Part shown: positions 15,535 through 23,556 of the stretch, in pieces
How the letters are laid out: each line of letters opens with the position of its first letter
Position numbering within the stretch: position 1 is the stretch's first letter
Assembly (NCBI GenBank): GCA_037478835.1
Contig: JBBFLV010000015.1
Span: forward strand, 1-28,902
DNA: 28,902 nt
Direction of reading: 5' to 3'
Source of the DNA: 630D-37 sp037478835
GTDB lineage: Bacteria; Chloroflexota; Anaerolineae; Anaerolineales; Villigracilaceae
The notes under the pieces: model-generated
What the model saw: the letters and a program-made list of their open reading frames with translations, nothing else
Database searches by the model: none
Told to the model about the DNA's origin: nothing
Translations under genes and position numbers: made by a program

Positions 15535-16705
15535 CCTTTCTCCCACCTATCTGCGTTTGATCGAGATCGCCCGCGATCTGGCCTCGACGTTAGACCTGGA
15601 CACCCTGCTCAACCGCATCATCTACGCCGCACGCGAAGTGCTCGATAGCGAAGCCGCCTCCATCTTGCTCTATGACGAATCAGAGGGGGCGCTTTATTTT
15701 CAGGTAGCAACGAATATTGACGAACCGACCATGCGCGGCCTGGCGGTGCCACTGGAAGGTAGCATTGCCGGCTGGATTGTGCGCAATCGTCAGACGGTGC
15801 GCATCGAAGATGTGCATCGCGATGAACGCTATTTCAACGCGGTGGAGAACGCCACCGGATTCGTCACCCGATCGCTTTTGGGCGTTCCGCTCGTTGCCCG
15901 TGATAAGGTGGTCGGGGTGCTGGAGGTGTTGAACAAGCGTCAGGGTGCATTCAACGATGACGATGAGAACGTGCTCCTGGCGCTGGCGGGACAGGCCGCG
16001 GTGGCCATCCAGAATGCACGGCTCTTCCAGCAATCGGATCTGATCGCCGAATTCGTCCACGAACTGCGCACGCCGCTGGCCTCGATCGGCACGGCCACCT
16101 ATCTCTTGATGCGCCCGGAAATCTCCGAGGAACAGCGGGTGCAAATGCTCAAAAATATCCATGACGAAACATTGCGCCTGAATGCGTTGGCCTCTTCGTT
16201 CCTTGACCTGGCGCGCTTGGAATCCGGTCGCGTGCAATATCACTTTGCGCGCTTTCCCTTGCCGCCCCTACTGGAAGAATCCCTGGCGGTGATGCGCTCG
16301 ATGGCCGAGCAGGCCCAGGTTTCGTTGGCTATCGAGGTAGCCGAGGATCTGCCGCTCGTGGATGCCGATCGCGATAAGCTCAAGCAGGTTTTGCTCAACC
16401 TGCTCAGCAATGCCATTAAGTACAACCGGCCGGGCGGGAAGGTAACCGTACGTGCAACCGCGAATAGTAGCGAGGTGCGCCTGGCCGTCGAAGATACCGG
16501 CCTGGGCATTCCTCAGGAAGATTTGCCACACTTGTTCGAGAAGTTCTACCGCGTGCGTCGGCATGAAGGGAAAGCCGGCGGCACCGGCCTGGGTTTGCTC
16601 ATTTGCAAGCAGATCGTGCAGGGGCATGGCGGAAGGATCGAGGTCCAAAGCGAGCTCGGCAAAGGTACAACTTTTATCGTTTCTTTGCCTCGGAAGCGTG
16701 TATGA
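15518..16705 (+). CDS. Soluble GAF-domain sensor histidine kinase
   Basis: This 395-residue kinase starts at ATG 15518, preceded by AGGAAG inside the sirtuin gene. Residues about 15-170 form a GAF domain (LDTLLNRIIYAAREVL, then LGVPLVARDKVVGVLEVLN). HisKA has the phospho-accepting H181 (FVHELRTPLASI). HATPase_c has the N box (NLLSNAIKYN, 294-303), the G1 motif DTGLGIP and the G2 motif GGTGLGL (354-360). There is no membrane segment, so it senses a cytosolic small molecule or redox/light state through GAF. No response regulator is adjacent; the orphan regulator at 2039-3070 is a possible partner only by elimination. The TGA overlaps the next ATG (ATGA, 16702-16705). Confidence 0.93.
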   Translation: MDLQTNLSPTYLRLIEIARDLASTLDLDTLLNRIIYAAREVLDSEAASILLYDESEGALYFQVATNIDEPTMRGLAVPLEGSIAGWIVRNRQTVRIEDVHRDERYFNAVENATGFVTRSLLGVPLVARDKVVGVLEVLNKRQGAFNDDDENVLLALAGQAAVAIQNARLFQQSDLIAEFVHELRTPLASIGTATYLLMRPEISEEQRVQMLKNIHDETLRLNALASSFLDLARLESGRVQYHFARFPLPPLLEESLAVMRSMAEQAQVSLAIEVAEDLPLVDADRDKLKQVLLNLLSNAIKYNRPGGKVTVRATANSSEVRLAVEDTGLGIPQEDLPHLFEKFYRVRRHEGKAGGTGLGLLICKQIVQGHGGRIEVQSELGKGTTFIVSLPRKRV

Positions 16706-17856
16706 AAATCTTGACGGTTGATATTGGTACCGGTACTCAGGATGTTTATCTTTTCGATTCGCGCCTGGATATTGAGAACGGCTATAAGTTGATTTTGCCC
16801 TCCCCCACGATGCAGCTCCGTTGGCAAATTCAGCAGGCGACGCGTCGGGGCCTTCCGATCCTGATCGAGGGCGTGATGATGGGAGGCGGACCCTGCGCTT
16901 GGGCGGTGGAGGACCACCTGCGCGCCGGGTTGCCCGTCTATGCCACGCCGTCCGCGGCGCAGACTTTGGATGACGATCTGGAGCGCGTGCGTCGTTTGGG
17001 GGTGCAGCTGGTTTCGGAGGATGAGGCGCGACGGTTGCCCTCCGATGTGGAGCGCATTCGCTTTCAGGACTTTGATTTCTCGCGGCTGGTTGCGGTTTTC
17101 CGTAGCTTCGGCGTGGCGATGGATGATTTAGCGGCAGTAGCCGTGGCCGTCTTCGATCACGGCGCCGCCCCGCCGGGGGTTTCCGATCGGCGCTTCCGCT
17201 TTGAGTATCTGCATCGGCGGCTGCGGGAGCAGAATCGCCTTTCGGCGCTGGCCTATCTGGCGCCGCATATTCCCCCGTTTCTTACCCGTCTACAGGCGGT
17301 GGCGCACTCAGCAGGAGATTTAGATTGCCCGTTGGTGGTGATGGATACGGCGCCGGCGGCCGTCTTGGGCGCGTTGTTCGATCCCCGCGTGGCCGCGCAG
17401 GATCGGGTGTTGATCGCCAATATCGGTAATTTCCATGCGCTGGCATTTCGTCTTGGCCCAGGCGGGATCGAGGGCCTTTTCGAGCACCACACCGGGGAGA
17501 TCACCTCGGCGCGGCTAGTGGAATTGCTTTTGCGCTTGGCGGAGGGGACGTTGACGAACGAAGAGGTCTTTGATGACCAGGGGCATGGCGCGCTGGTTTA
17601 CGATTCCCAACCGCTTCCGCTGCCCCGTCCGGGTGATTTCGATGTGGTGGTGACCGGGCCGCGGCGGAGCATGTTGCCGAAAGCGAACGGTGCGCTGCGG
17701 CCGTATCCGGCTGCGCCGTTCGGCGATATGATGCTGGCCGGCTGCTTTGGCCTGTTGGCCGCCACGGCCGATCTGCTCCCCGATCTGGCCGGGCCGATCC
17801 GCCGTGCGTTGAGCGGCCTGGCCGCCGAGCGGGCACCGTGGGATGTGCCTGAGTAA
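16702..17856 (+). CDS. DUF1786-family protein
   Basis: This 384-residue protein starts at the ATG of an ATGA overlap with the kinase gene. The N-terminus KILTVDIGTGTQDVYLFD is the signature of DUF1786. The DIGTGTQD stretch (7-14) resembles the phosphate-1 loop of actin/Hsp70/sugar-kinase (ASKHA) ATPases, and a second such stretch, LIANIGNFHALAF, appears near residue 238. Family members have been annotated as putative pyruvate formate-lyase-activating-like proteins, without visible support here: no CxxxCxxC radical-SAM motif is present. Other features are GVMMGGGPCAW (about 54-64) and a C-terminal GDMMLAGCFGLL. Biochemical role unknown. The overlap suggests co-translation with the kinase. Confidence 0.82.
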   Translation: MKILTVDIGTGTQDVYLFDSRLDIENGYKLILPSPTMQLRWQIQQATRRGLPILIEGVMMGGGPCAWAVEDHLRAGLPVYATPSAAQTLDDDLERVRRLGVQLVSEDEARRLPSDVERIRFQDFDFSRLVAVFRSFGVAMDDLAAVAVAVFDHGAAPPGVSDRRFRFEYLHRRLREQNRLSALAYLAPHIPPFLTRLQAVAHSAGDLDCPLVVMDTAPAAVLGALFDPRVAAQDRVLIANIGNFHALAFRLGPGGIEGLFEHHTGEITSARLVELLLRLAEGTLTNEEVFDDQGHGALVYDSQPLPLPRPGDFDVVVTGPRRSMLPKANGALRPYPAAPFGDMMLAGCFGLLAATADLLPDLAGPIRRALSGLAAERAPWDVPE

Positions 17857-18030
17857 TTGCCTGGCTGTATGGGGGCTCTTGCTGAAAAGTGGCATGCCAG
17901 GACTTTGCAGTGGAGTCGTTAAAAAGTGGCGGTGATACCTCTCAATGTCTGACCTGCTCCCGATAAGACCGTCTGATCGGTAACAGGCGCTCGGAGGGAA
18001 AACTGAAACCTTGGCGCTGTTTGCCCGTGC

Positions 18031-18048
18031 TATACTCTGGAGGTACCT
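18031..18048 (+). promoter_or_regulatory. -10 box and ribosome-binding site of htrA
   Basis: TATACT (18031-18036) is followed at once by GGAGGT (18039-18044) and ATG at 18049, so the transcript leader would be very short. A TTGGCG at 18011 is only 14 nt from the -10. Confidence 0.5.
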
Positions 18049-19176
18049 ATGCTCAAGCGAATCCTGATTTTGATCCTGGTGCTTGTCCTCATGGCCTGCA
18101 GTGCGCTGATTGGCGGGTGGATCGGGGGGCAGTATGTGCTGCGCAACCTACCACCCACGCCAACTCCGATTTCCTTGCCCGGTGGGGTAACCGGTCCTTC
18201 GCTGCTCCAGGTGAGCCAGACGCAGATCGAGACGACGATCACCCAAGCCGTGGAGAAAGTGAGTCCGGCGGTGGTCACGGTGGTCGGGACGGTGCCGGGT
18301 GAGATGACCTTCTTTGGCCCACTGCCCGATAGCCAAGTGAGCGGGAGCGGTGTGATCGTCAGCGCAGATGGCTATATCGTTACGAACAATCATGTGGTCG
18401 AAGGGGCGAAGGATTTGAGCGTGATCCTGGCCGATGGCACTCCGTTGGCGGCGCGCCTGGTGAATACGGATGTTTTTTCCGATCTGGCGGTGCTCAAAGT
18501 GGATGGCAACATGCCGGCCGTTGCCGTTTTCGGCGATTCGGATGCGCTGAAACCCGGCGAAACGGTGATCGCCATCGGATCGCCCTTGGGAGAATTCCGC
18601 AATACGGTCACGGTCGGCGTGGTCAGCGCGTTGGGACGATCGCTGGATAGCGGACAGGGATATTTCATCGAGGACCTGATCCAAACCGATGCGGCCATTA
18701 ACCAGGGCAATTCCGGAGGGCCGTTGGTCAATCTGAACGGCGAGGTGATCGGGATCAACACGATGATCGTGCGCGGCAGCTACGGTTCGAGCACGGTGGC
18801 CGAAGGTCTGGGTTTTGCCATTCCGTCGAACACGGTGCGTTTTGTCGTTACGCAGATCATCGAGAAGGGTTACTTTGCCCGCCCCTATTTGGGCGTTAGT
18901 TGGCAGTCGATCACGCCTTCGATCGCCCGGCGCTATCGCCTGGCGGTGGAGTGGGGCGCCTATGTGACCCAAGTCACCGCCAATAGCCCCGCCGACCAGG
19001 CCGGCCTGCGCCGCGGCGATATTATCCTCCAGATTGGCGATCACCCGATCGATGCCACGCACTCGTTTCTCAATGCCCTCTTTGCCTATCGTCCCGGTGA
19101 TCGGGTCGCGGTGAAGTTCTGGCGCGAGGGACAGGTGCTGGAAGTTCAGGTGCAGCTGGCTGAAGCGGCGAGGTAG
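18049..19176 (+). CDS. HtrA/DegP-like serine protease with PDZ domain
   Basis: This 375-residue protease has an N-terminal membrane segment (about 4-25, RILILILVLVLMACSALIGG) and a Pro/Thr linker, then a trypsin-like domain. The catalytic triad is H115 (TNNHVVEG), D145 (SDLAVLKV) and S222 (GNSGGPL). A single PDZ domain follows from about residue 285 (YLGVSWQSI, AGLRRGDIILQIGD). It is expected to act on misfolded or signalling proteins outside the cytoplasmic membrane. Cys17 might be lipidated, but the preceding Met makes the lipobox imperfect. GGAGGT precedes the ATG. Its TAG stop codon lies inside the first unit of a heptanucleotide array. Confidence 0.94.
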   Translation: MLKRILILILVLVLMACSALIGGWIGGQYVLRNLPPTPTPISLPGGVTGPSLLQVSQTQIETTITQAVEKVSPAVVTVVGTVPGEMTFFGPLPDSQVSGSGVIVSADGYIVTNNHVVEGAKDLSVILADGTPLAARLVNTDVFSDLAVLKVDGNMPAVAVFGDSDALKPGETVIAIGSPLGEFRNTVTVGVVSALGRSLDSGQGYFIEDLIQTDAAINQGNSGGPLVNLNGEVIGINTMIVRGSYGSSTVAEGLGFAIPSNTVRFVVTQIIEKGYFARPYLGVSWQSITPSIARRYRLAVEWGAYVTQVTANSPADQAGLRRGDIILQIGDHPIDATHSFLNALFAYRPGDRVAVKFWREGQVLEVQVQLAEAAR

Positions 19177-19242
19177 ACGATAGACCGTAGACGGTGGACG
19201 GTAGATGGTAGACCGTAGACGGTGGACGGTGGACCGTGGATA
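19173..19242. repeat. Heptanucleotide tandem array 4
   Basis: Ten units (GTAGACG, ATAGACC, GTAGACG, GTGGACG, GTAGATG, GTAGACC, GTAGACG, GTGGACG, GTGGACC, GTGGATA) occupy the whole gap between htrA and the oxidoreductase gene. The first unit contains the htrA stop codon. The next in-phase heptad, GTAGGAG, is the start of the following gene's ribosome-binding site. Confidence 0.88.
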
Positions 19243-19255
19243 GTAGGAGGTTTCT

Positions 19256-20533
19256 GTGAAACAGCGTGTGTTTTGGCAAGATACGCTCACCTTCCCACCG
19301 CCTTTGCAAAAGGCAGAATGGTCCTCGCATGCCGATATTGCAGTGATCGGCGGCGGCTATACCGGCTTGAGCGCCGCGCGCACCCTGGCACGAGCCGGCC
19401 TGGAAGTGGCGTTGCTCGAAGCCCACGAAATCGGTTGGGGAGCCAGCTCGCGCAACGGCGGCATGGCATTGACCGGCCTTAAGCTGCCCATCCAAACCGT
19501 GGCACGTCGCTATGGGATGGAAACGGCCAGAAGGTTGTTCGATTTCTCCCTTCAGGCGTTGGATTACCTCGAAAACCTAGTGCAAGAAGAAGCCATCGAA
19601 TGCGATTTGGAGCGCAGCGGTCACCTGATCGTCGCCAATAAACCCGCCCATGCCCGCGCCCTGCAAGACGAAGTCGAATGGCTGGAACGTCATTTCGGCT
19701 ATCCCTCGCGTTTTCTTCCGCCCGAAACGCTGAGCGAAGAGATCGCTTCCCAAGCCTATTATGGCGGTACGGTAGATGAACGCAGCCGTGGCTTGAACCC
19801 GGCCAAATACGTCGCCGGTTTGGCCCAGGCGGCCGAACGGAGCGGTGCCCGACTCTACGCGCACACCCCGGTCCTGCGCGTCGAGCGCCGCCGCGGCCAT
19901 TTTTTGCTGCACACCGCCCAAGGTCCGCTGCGCGCCGAAAAGGTCTTCGTCGCCACGTCCGGCTATACCGGTCCCAGCACCCCGCAGCTGCAACGCCGTA
20001 TCCTGCCGATCGGGTCGTATATCATCGCTACCGCTCCCCTCCCGTCGGAACTGCGCGCTTCGCTCATTCCCCGCCGACGCATGGTCTTCGATACCCGTCA
20101 CTACCTGAACTACTTCCGCCTTTCGGCCGATGGGCGCATGATCTTCGGGGGACGCGCCGCCTTTTTCCCCGAAAGTGAACGCATCCTGGAGCAGAGTGCG
20201 CAGATTTTGCAACGCGAGATGCTACAGGTTTTCCCCCAGTTGAAAGGGGTAGAAGTGGAATATGTGTGGGGAGGGACGCTGGACTTTGCCCTTGACCTGA
20301 TGCCCCACGTGGGCGAAACCGATGGCCTGATCTATGCCCTCGGTTACGCCGGCCACGGGGTCGCTTTGGGGACCTTTATCGGGCACACCGCGGCCCAAGC
20401 TCTGCTCTCCGGGACGCTTAAGGATCACCCCTTCGCCGTCTTCCCGTTCCCGGCGCTGCCTTTCCCGGCATTGCGCCTGCCGCTTTTACTCCTGGCCGGG
20501 GTCTGGTATCGGCTGCTGGATTGGCTCTTCTGA
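19256..20533 (+). CDS. FAD-dependent amino/amine oxidoreductase (DadA/PuuB-like)
   Basis: This 425-residue protein starts at GTG 19256, five nt after AGGAGG. The FAD-binding Rossmann motif is IAVIGGGYTGLSAARTLA (GGGYTG 32-37), followed by an acidic LLEA strand end and GWGASSRNGG (60-69), the DAO-family motif typical of gamma-glutamylputrescine oxidase-like and glycine/D-amino-acid oxidase proteins. The C-terminal flavin motif is ALGYAGHGVALGT. After it, about 30 residues rich in Phe, Pro and Leu (FAVFPFPALPFPALRLPLLLL) form a hydrophobic tail that could attach it to the membrane. The substrate, an amine or D-amino acid, cannot be read from sequence. Its 3' end overlaps the convergent DUF2007 gene by 48 bp. 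Confidence 0.88.
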   Translation: MKQRVFWQDTLTFPPPLQKAEWSSHADIAVIGGGYTGLSAARTLARAGLEVALLEAHEIGWGASSRNGGMALTGLKLPIQTVARRYGMETARRLFDFSLQALDYLENLVQEEAIECDLERSGHLIVANKPAHARALQDEVEWLERHFGYPSRFLPPETLSEEIASQAYYGGTVDERSRGLNPAKYVAGLAQAAERSGARLYAHTPVLRVERRRGHFLLHTAQGPLRAEKVFVATSGYTGPSTPQLQRRILPIGSYIIATAPLPSELRASLIPRRRMVFDTRHYLNYFRLSADGRMIFGGRAAFFPESERILEQSAQILQREMLQVFPQLKGVEVEYVWGGTLDFALDLMPHVGETDGLIYALGYAGHGVALGTFIGHTAAQALLSGTLKDHPFAVFPFPALPFPALRLPLLLLAGVWYRLLDWLF

Positions 20534-20764
20534 GCCGGCTTCTAGCGTTCGCAACAATTCTTCGGCCTGGGGAAGGTGCTCTTCGGGCACGAAAATTTGC
20601 ACCAGAGCCAGCGTGCTTCCGATCGCCACCGGGAAAGCATCCACCCCGGCTCCCTCTTGGAAGAGCAAAACCGGAATGCCGTTGGCTTCCAGGTAGCTTT
20701 TCAATTCTTCGGCCACCAATCGCCCGCCGATTTCGGTCAACTTTGTCCAGCCTGGGTTGGTCAT
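20486..20764 (-). CDS. DUF2007-family small protein
   Basis: This 92-residue protein has the DUF2007 layout: MTNPGWTKLTEIGGRLVAEELKSYLEANGIPVLL, then IFVPEEHLPQAEELLRTLE. The family is described as putative signal-transducing, with an ACT-like small alpha/beta fold; no biochemical activity is known. The start lies one base after the stop codon of the YwiC gene, so the two are almost certainly an operon with coupled translation. The last 48 bp are antisense to the oxidoreductase gene, and the acidic Pro-rich tail (EEPIQQPIPDPGQE) is encoded entirely there. That tail may be a read-through extension shaped by the neighbour. Confidence 0.8.
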   Translation of the reverse strand: MTNPGWTKLTEIGGRLVAEELKSYLEANGIPVLLFQEGAGVDAFPVAIGSTLALVQIFVPEEHLPQAEELLRTLEAGSEEPIQQPIPDPGQE

Positions 20765-20765
20765 T

Positions 20766-21584
20766 TCATCTCCAAGTCAAAATAAAAAGCACCGTCCAAA
20801 GCGTGCTCACGATCAGCTGACGAATGCCGATGCGCGTTGGCTTCCAGCGCCAGGCCGGGTGGGAGATCCCCCACATCGTCTCGACCCATTGGAGCAGGAA
20901 GGGTAGAAAGATCCAGCGTGGGAGTAAATCACCCAGGCCGAATGCGAGCGTCAGCGCCAGGTTGAACGTGACGTAGAGAGCGGCGCGTTGACCGTGCCTC
21001 CAACGCTCGCGCGGCGGTAGCAGGACCTCCCACTCGCGTTGCTCCAGGCGCACAAAAGCATAGACAATCGAAGCGGCAGCCTGGAGCCAGCAAAGCAGCC
21101 AAAGCCACCACCCCTGGGCATCATAGGCGCCCTTGCTCACCCAAAAGGCCGCTGGCGCAGCCAGTGCTAAAACGCCCGTCGCTACGATCTCCACTCCCAT
21201 CTGTCGGCGCTCGGCGCGACGGCTGATCAGGTAAAGATGCCAGAGAAAGACCGGAATCCCTGGAAGGGTCAACCAGAGCACGAAAAAGAAGCCTCTGCTC
21301 AGCAAAGCGATCAACCCGCCCAGAGCACCCAGGCTATAGAGTATCCCCCAAAAGAGGGCCGCGTTCAGGTCTTGGCGCGACCGCCGTCCGCTATATACCT
21401 TGACTAAGATGCTCATCGGCTGGCGCAGCAGAAAGGCGCTCATTGCGGCCACGATGATCGCAACCGAAGCTGATGTAAAACGCCCGGCTGCAAAAAGTCC
21501 GACGATCAACGGGCTCAGGATGAAAACCCACGAGCCGTGTTCCTGGGGAAGGGCAATGTTTTTCTTCCAGATTCCGTAGCGCAT
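20766..21584 (-). CDS. YwiC-like integral membrane protein
   Basis: This 272-residue protein is a polytopic membrane protein with about eight hydrophobic segments. It begins with the family motif IALPQEHGSWVF (9-20), which is the signature of the YwiC-like family (B. subtilis ywiC lies in the nar/arf anaerobic region, but its function is undefined). Other features are RQPMSILVK at about 54 and a C-terminal HPAWRWKPTRIGIRQL. The ATG at 21584 is only 6 nt from the minus-strand TATAAT, so the message should be leaderless or nearly so. It is followed one base later by the DUF2007 gene. Confidence 0.82.
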   Translation of the reverse strand: MRYGIWKKNIALPQEHGSWVFILSPLIVGLFAAGRFTSASVAIIVAAMSAFLLRQPMSILVKVYSGRRSRQDLNAALFWGILYSLGALGGLIALLSRGFFFVLWLTLPGIPVFLWHLYLISRRAERRQMGVEIVATGVLALAAPAAFWVSKGAYDAQGWWLWLLCWLQAAASIVYAFVRLEQREWEVLLPPRERWRHGQRAALYVTFNLALTLAFGLGDLLPRWIFLPFLLQWVETMWGISHPAWRWKPTRIGIRQLIVSTLWTVLFILTWR

Positions 21585-21598
21585 GATATAATTATATC
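21585..21598. promoter_or_regulatory. Palindromic bidirectional -10 (GATATAATTATATC)
   Basis: This perfect 14-bp palindrome contains TATAAT on the plus strand (21587-21592, for acs) and on the minus strand (21596-21591, for the YwiC operon). It would place the YwiC transcript start at its ATG, while acs gets a leader of about 58 nt. It could also be an operator. Confidence 0.65.
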
Positions 21599-21656
21599 TA
21601 CCTTTTGGGGGAGTTTATATCTTGAGACTTTTGACTTCTATGCCAAAGGAGGACAC

Positions 21657-23552
21657 ATGTCTCAGCACAGGAATTTACATGGAGAGGTCTACTATCCTTC
21701 TCCAGAAGTGATCGCCAGAGCGCGGCTGAAAGATTGGGATGCGCTGGCGAAGCGTGCCCACGAGGACATGGAAGGGTTCTGGGCGGATGAAGCCTCGGAA
21801 CTCGAATGGTATCAGAAGTGGGAGCGCGTCCTGGATGATAGTCAGAAGCCGTTTTTCAAGTGGTTCGTGGGGGGAAAGGTCAATATCGTACACAATTGCC
21901 TGGATCGACATCAGACAACCTATCGCAAAAACAAATTAGCTCTCATTTGGGTGGGGGAGCCGGGAGATGTTCGTACCTACTCGTATTTTGCGCTCAATCG
22001 AGAAGTGAATCAACTCGCCAACGTGCTTAAGGCGATGGGCATCCGCAAAGGCGATCGCGTCACGATCTACATGCCGCGCATTCCGGAAATCGTCATTGCC
22101 ATGCTGGCCTGCGCCAAGATCGGCGCCATCCATTCGGTCGTCTACGGCGGCTTCAGCGTGGATGCGCTCCAGGGACGGATCGAGGATTCCCAGTCCAGAA
22201 TGGTGATCACGGCCGATGGCGGCTGGATGAACGGCAAGATCGTGGAGCTCAAAAAGACGGTTGACGAAGCCTTGAGGCGCTGTCCTTCCGTTGAAAGCGT
22301 CATCGTGGTCAAGCGCACCGGCCAGGAGATCCGCATGGAGCCGGGGCGGGATTACTGGTATCACGAGCTGATCAAGCTCCCGGTGGCAAACGGTCATTGT
22401 CCTACCGAAGTCATGGACGCAGAAGACCCGCTCTTTATCCTCTATACATCCGGCACCACCGGCAAGCCCAAAGCCATCCTTCACGTCCATGGCGGGTACA
22501 TGGTGGGAGTTTATAGCTCGCTCAAGTACGTCTTTGATATTCAGGATGAAGATCGCTGGTGGTGCACGGCCGATCCGGGTTGGATCACCGGGCACTCGTA
22601 TATCGTTTACGGTCCGCTTCTCCTAGGTGCTACCTCGTTCATGTACGAAGGTGCACCGACCTATCCCTATCCCGATCGCTGGTGGTCACTGATCGAAAAA
22701 TACGGCATTACGATCCTCTACACGGCTCCCACGGCCATTCGCGGCCTGATGCGCTTCGGAGAATCCTGGCCCAATCGTCACGATCTCTCTTCGCTGAGAT
22801 TGCTTGGTTCGGTTGGAGAGCCGATCAATCCGGAAGCCTGGAAATGGTATTACCGCGTCATCGGCAAGGAACGCTGCCCGATTATGGATACCTGGTGGCA
22901 AACCGAGACCGGGATGTTCATGATCACCCCGACTCCGGTTGTCCCGCTCAAGCCCGGCTCTGGCACCCGCCCATTCTTCGGGCAGGAGGCCGAGATCCTC
23001 GATGAACAGGGCAACCCTGTTCCCGATGGCGAGGAGGGGTATCTGGTACTCAAACGTCCTTGGCCGGCCATGTTGCGCACCATCTATGGCGATCCGGAAC
23101 GCTATGTGCGCCAATACTGGAGCAAATACCCCGGAATCTATCTCACCGGCGACTCGGCCCGTCGGGACGAAGATGGCTACTTCTGGATCATCGGGCGCGT
23201 GGACGATGTCATCAAGGTTTCCGGCTACCGTCTCGGTACCGCAGAGATCGAAAGCGCCCTGGTCAGCCATCCGGCCGTGGCCGAAGCGGCGGCGATCGGC
23301 TTGCCGCATGAGGTCAAAGGGAATGCCATCTATGCCTACTGCTTGCTACGTGCCGGTTTTTCGCCTTCGGAGGCTCTGGCGGAAGAGCTCCGTCAGCACG
23401 TGGCACAACATCTTGGCCCGATCGCCAAACCGGAAAAGATCGAATTCGTCACCTCGCTGCCTAAGACGCGCTCCGGCAAGATTATGCGCCGAGTGCTACG
23501 AGCGCGTGCCTTGGGCATGCCCGAAGGTGACCTTTCTACGTTGGAAGAGTAA
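21657..23552 (+). CDS. acs: Acetyl-CoA synthetase (AMP-forming)
   Basis: This 631-residue enzyme converts acetate, ATP and CoA to acetyl-CoA, AMP and PPi in the cytosol. The AMP-binding signature YTSGTTGKPKA is at 263-273, DTWWQTETG (411-419) carries the Trp that limits the acyl pocket to acetate-sized acids, and YLTGDSARRDEDGYFWIIGRVDD (about 495-517) precedes the hinge. K608 in PKTRSGKIMRR is the catalytic lysine whose acetylation switches Acs off and which sirtuins deacetylate. AAAGGAGG lies 4 nt before ATG 21657; the open frame to 21537 is rejected because it runs back through the promoter. It is co-oriented with the protoglobin-MoaD gene 4 bp downstream. Confidence 0.95.
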   Translation: MSQHRNLHGEVYYPSPEVIARARLKDWDALAKRAHEDMEGFWADEASELEWYQKWERVLDDSQKPFFKWFVGGKVNIVHNCLDRHQTTYRKNKLALIWVGEPGDVRTYSYFALNREVNQLANVLKAMGIRKGDRVTIYMPRIPEIVIAMLACAKIGAIHSVVYGGFSVDALQGRIEDSQSRMVITADGGWMNGKIVELKKTVDEALRRCPSVESVIVVKRTGQEIRMEPGRDYWYHELIKLPVANGHCPTEVMDAEDPLFILYTSGTTGKPKAILHVHGGYMVGVYSSLKYVFDIQDEDRWWCTADPGWITGHSYIVYGPLLLGATSFMYEGAPTYPYPDRWWSLIEKYGITILYTAPTAIRGLMRFGESWPNRHDLSSLRLLGSVGEPINPEAWKWYYRVIGKERCPIMDTWWQTETGMFMITPTPVVPLKPGSGTRPFFGQEAEILDEQGNPVPDGEEGYLVLKRPWPAMLRTIYGDPERYVRQYWSKYPGIYLTGDSARRDEDGYFWIIGRVDDVIKVSGYRLGTAEIESALVSHPAVAEAAAIGLPHEVKGNAIYAYCLLRAGFSPSEALAEELRQHVAQHLGPIAKPEKIEFVTSLPKTRSGKIMRRVLRARALGMPEGDLSTLEE

Positions 23553-23556
23553 GAAT

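Noticed and set aside
18148..19290. 380-codon minus-strand frame opposite htrA
   Set aside because: It mirrors the HtrA coding sequence, and its first 40 residues are translated heptad repeats.
21537..21656. Longer acetyl-CoA synthetase start at 21537
   Set aside because: It overlaps the YwiC start and the palindromic promoter; AAAGGAGG precedes the ATG at 21657.
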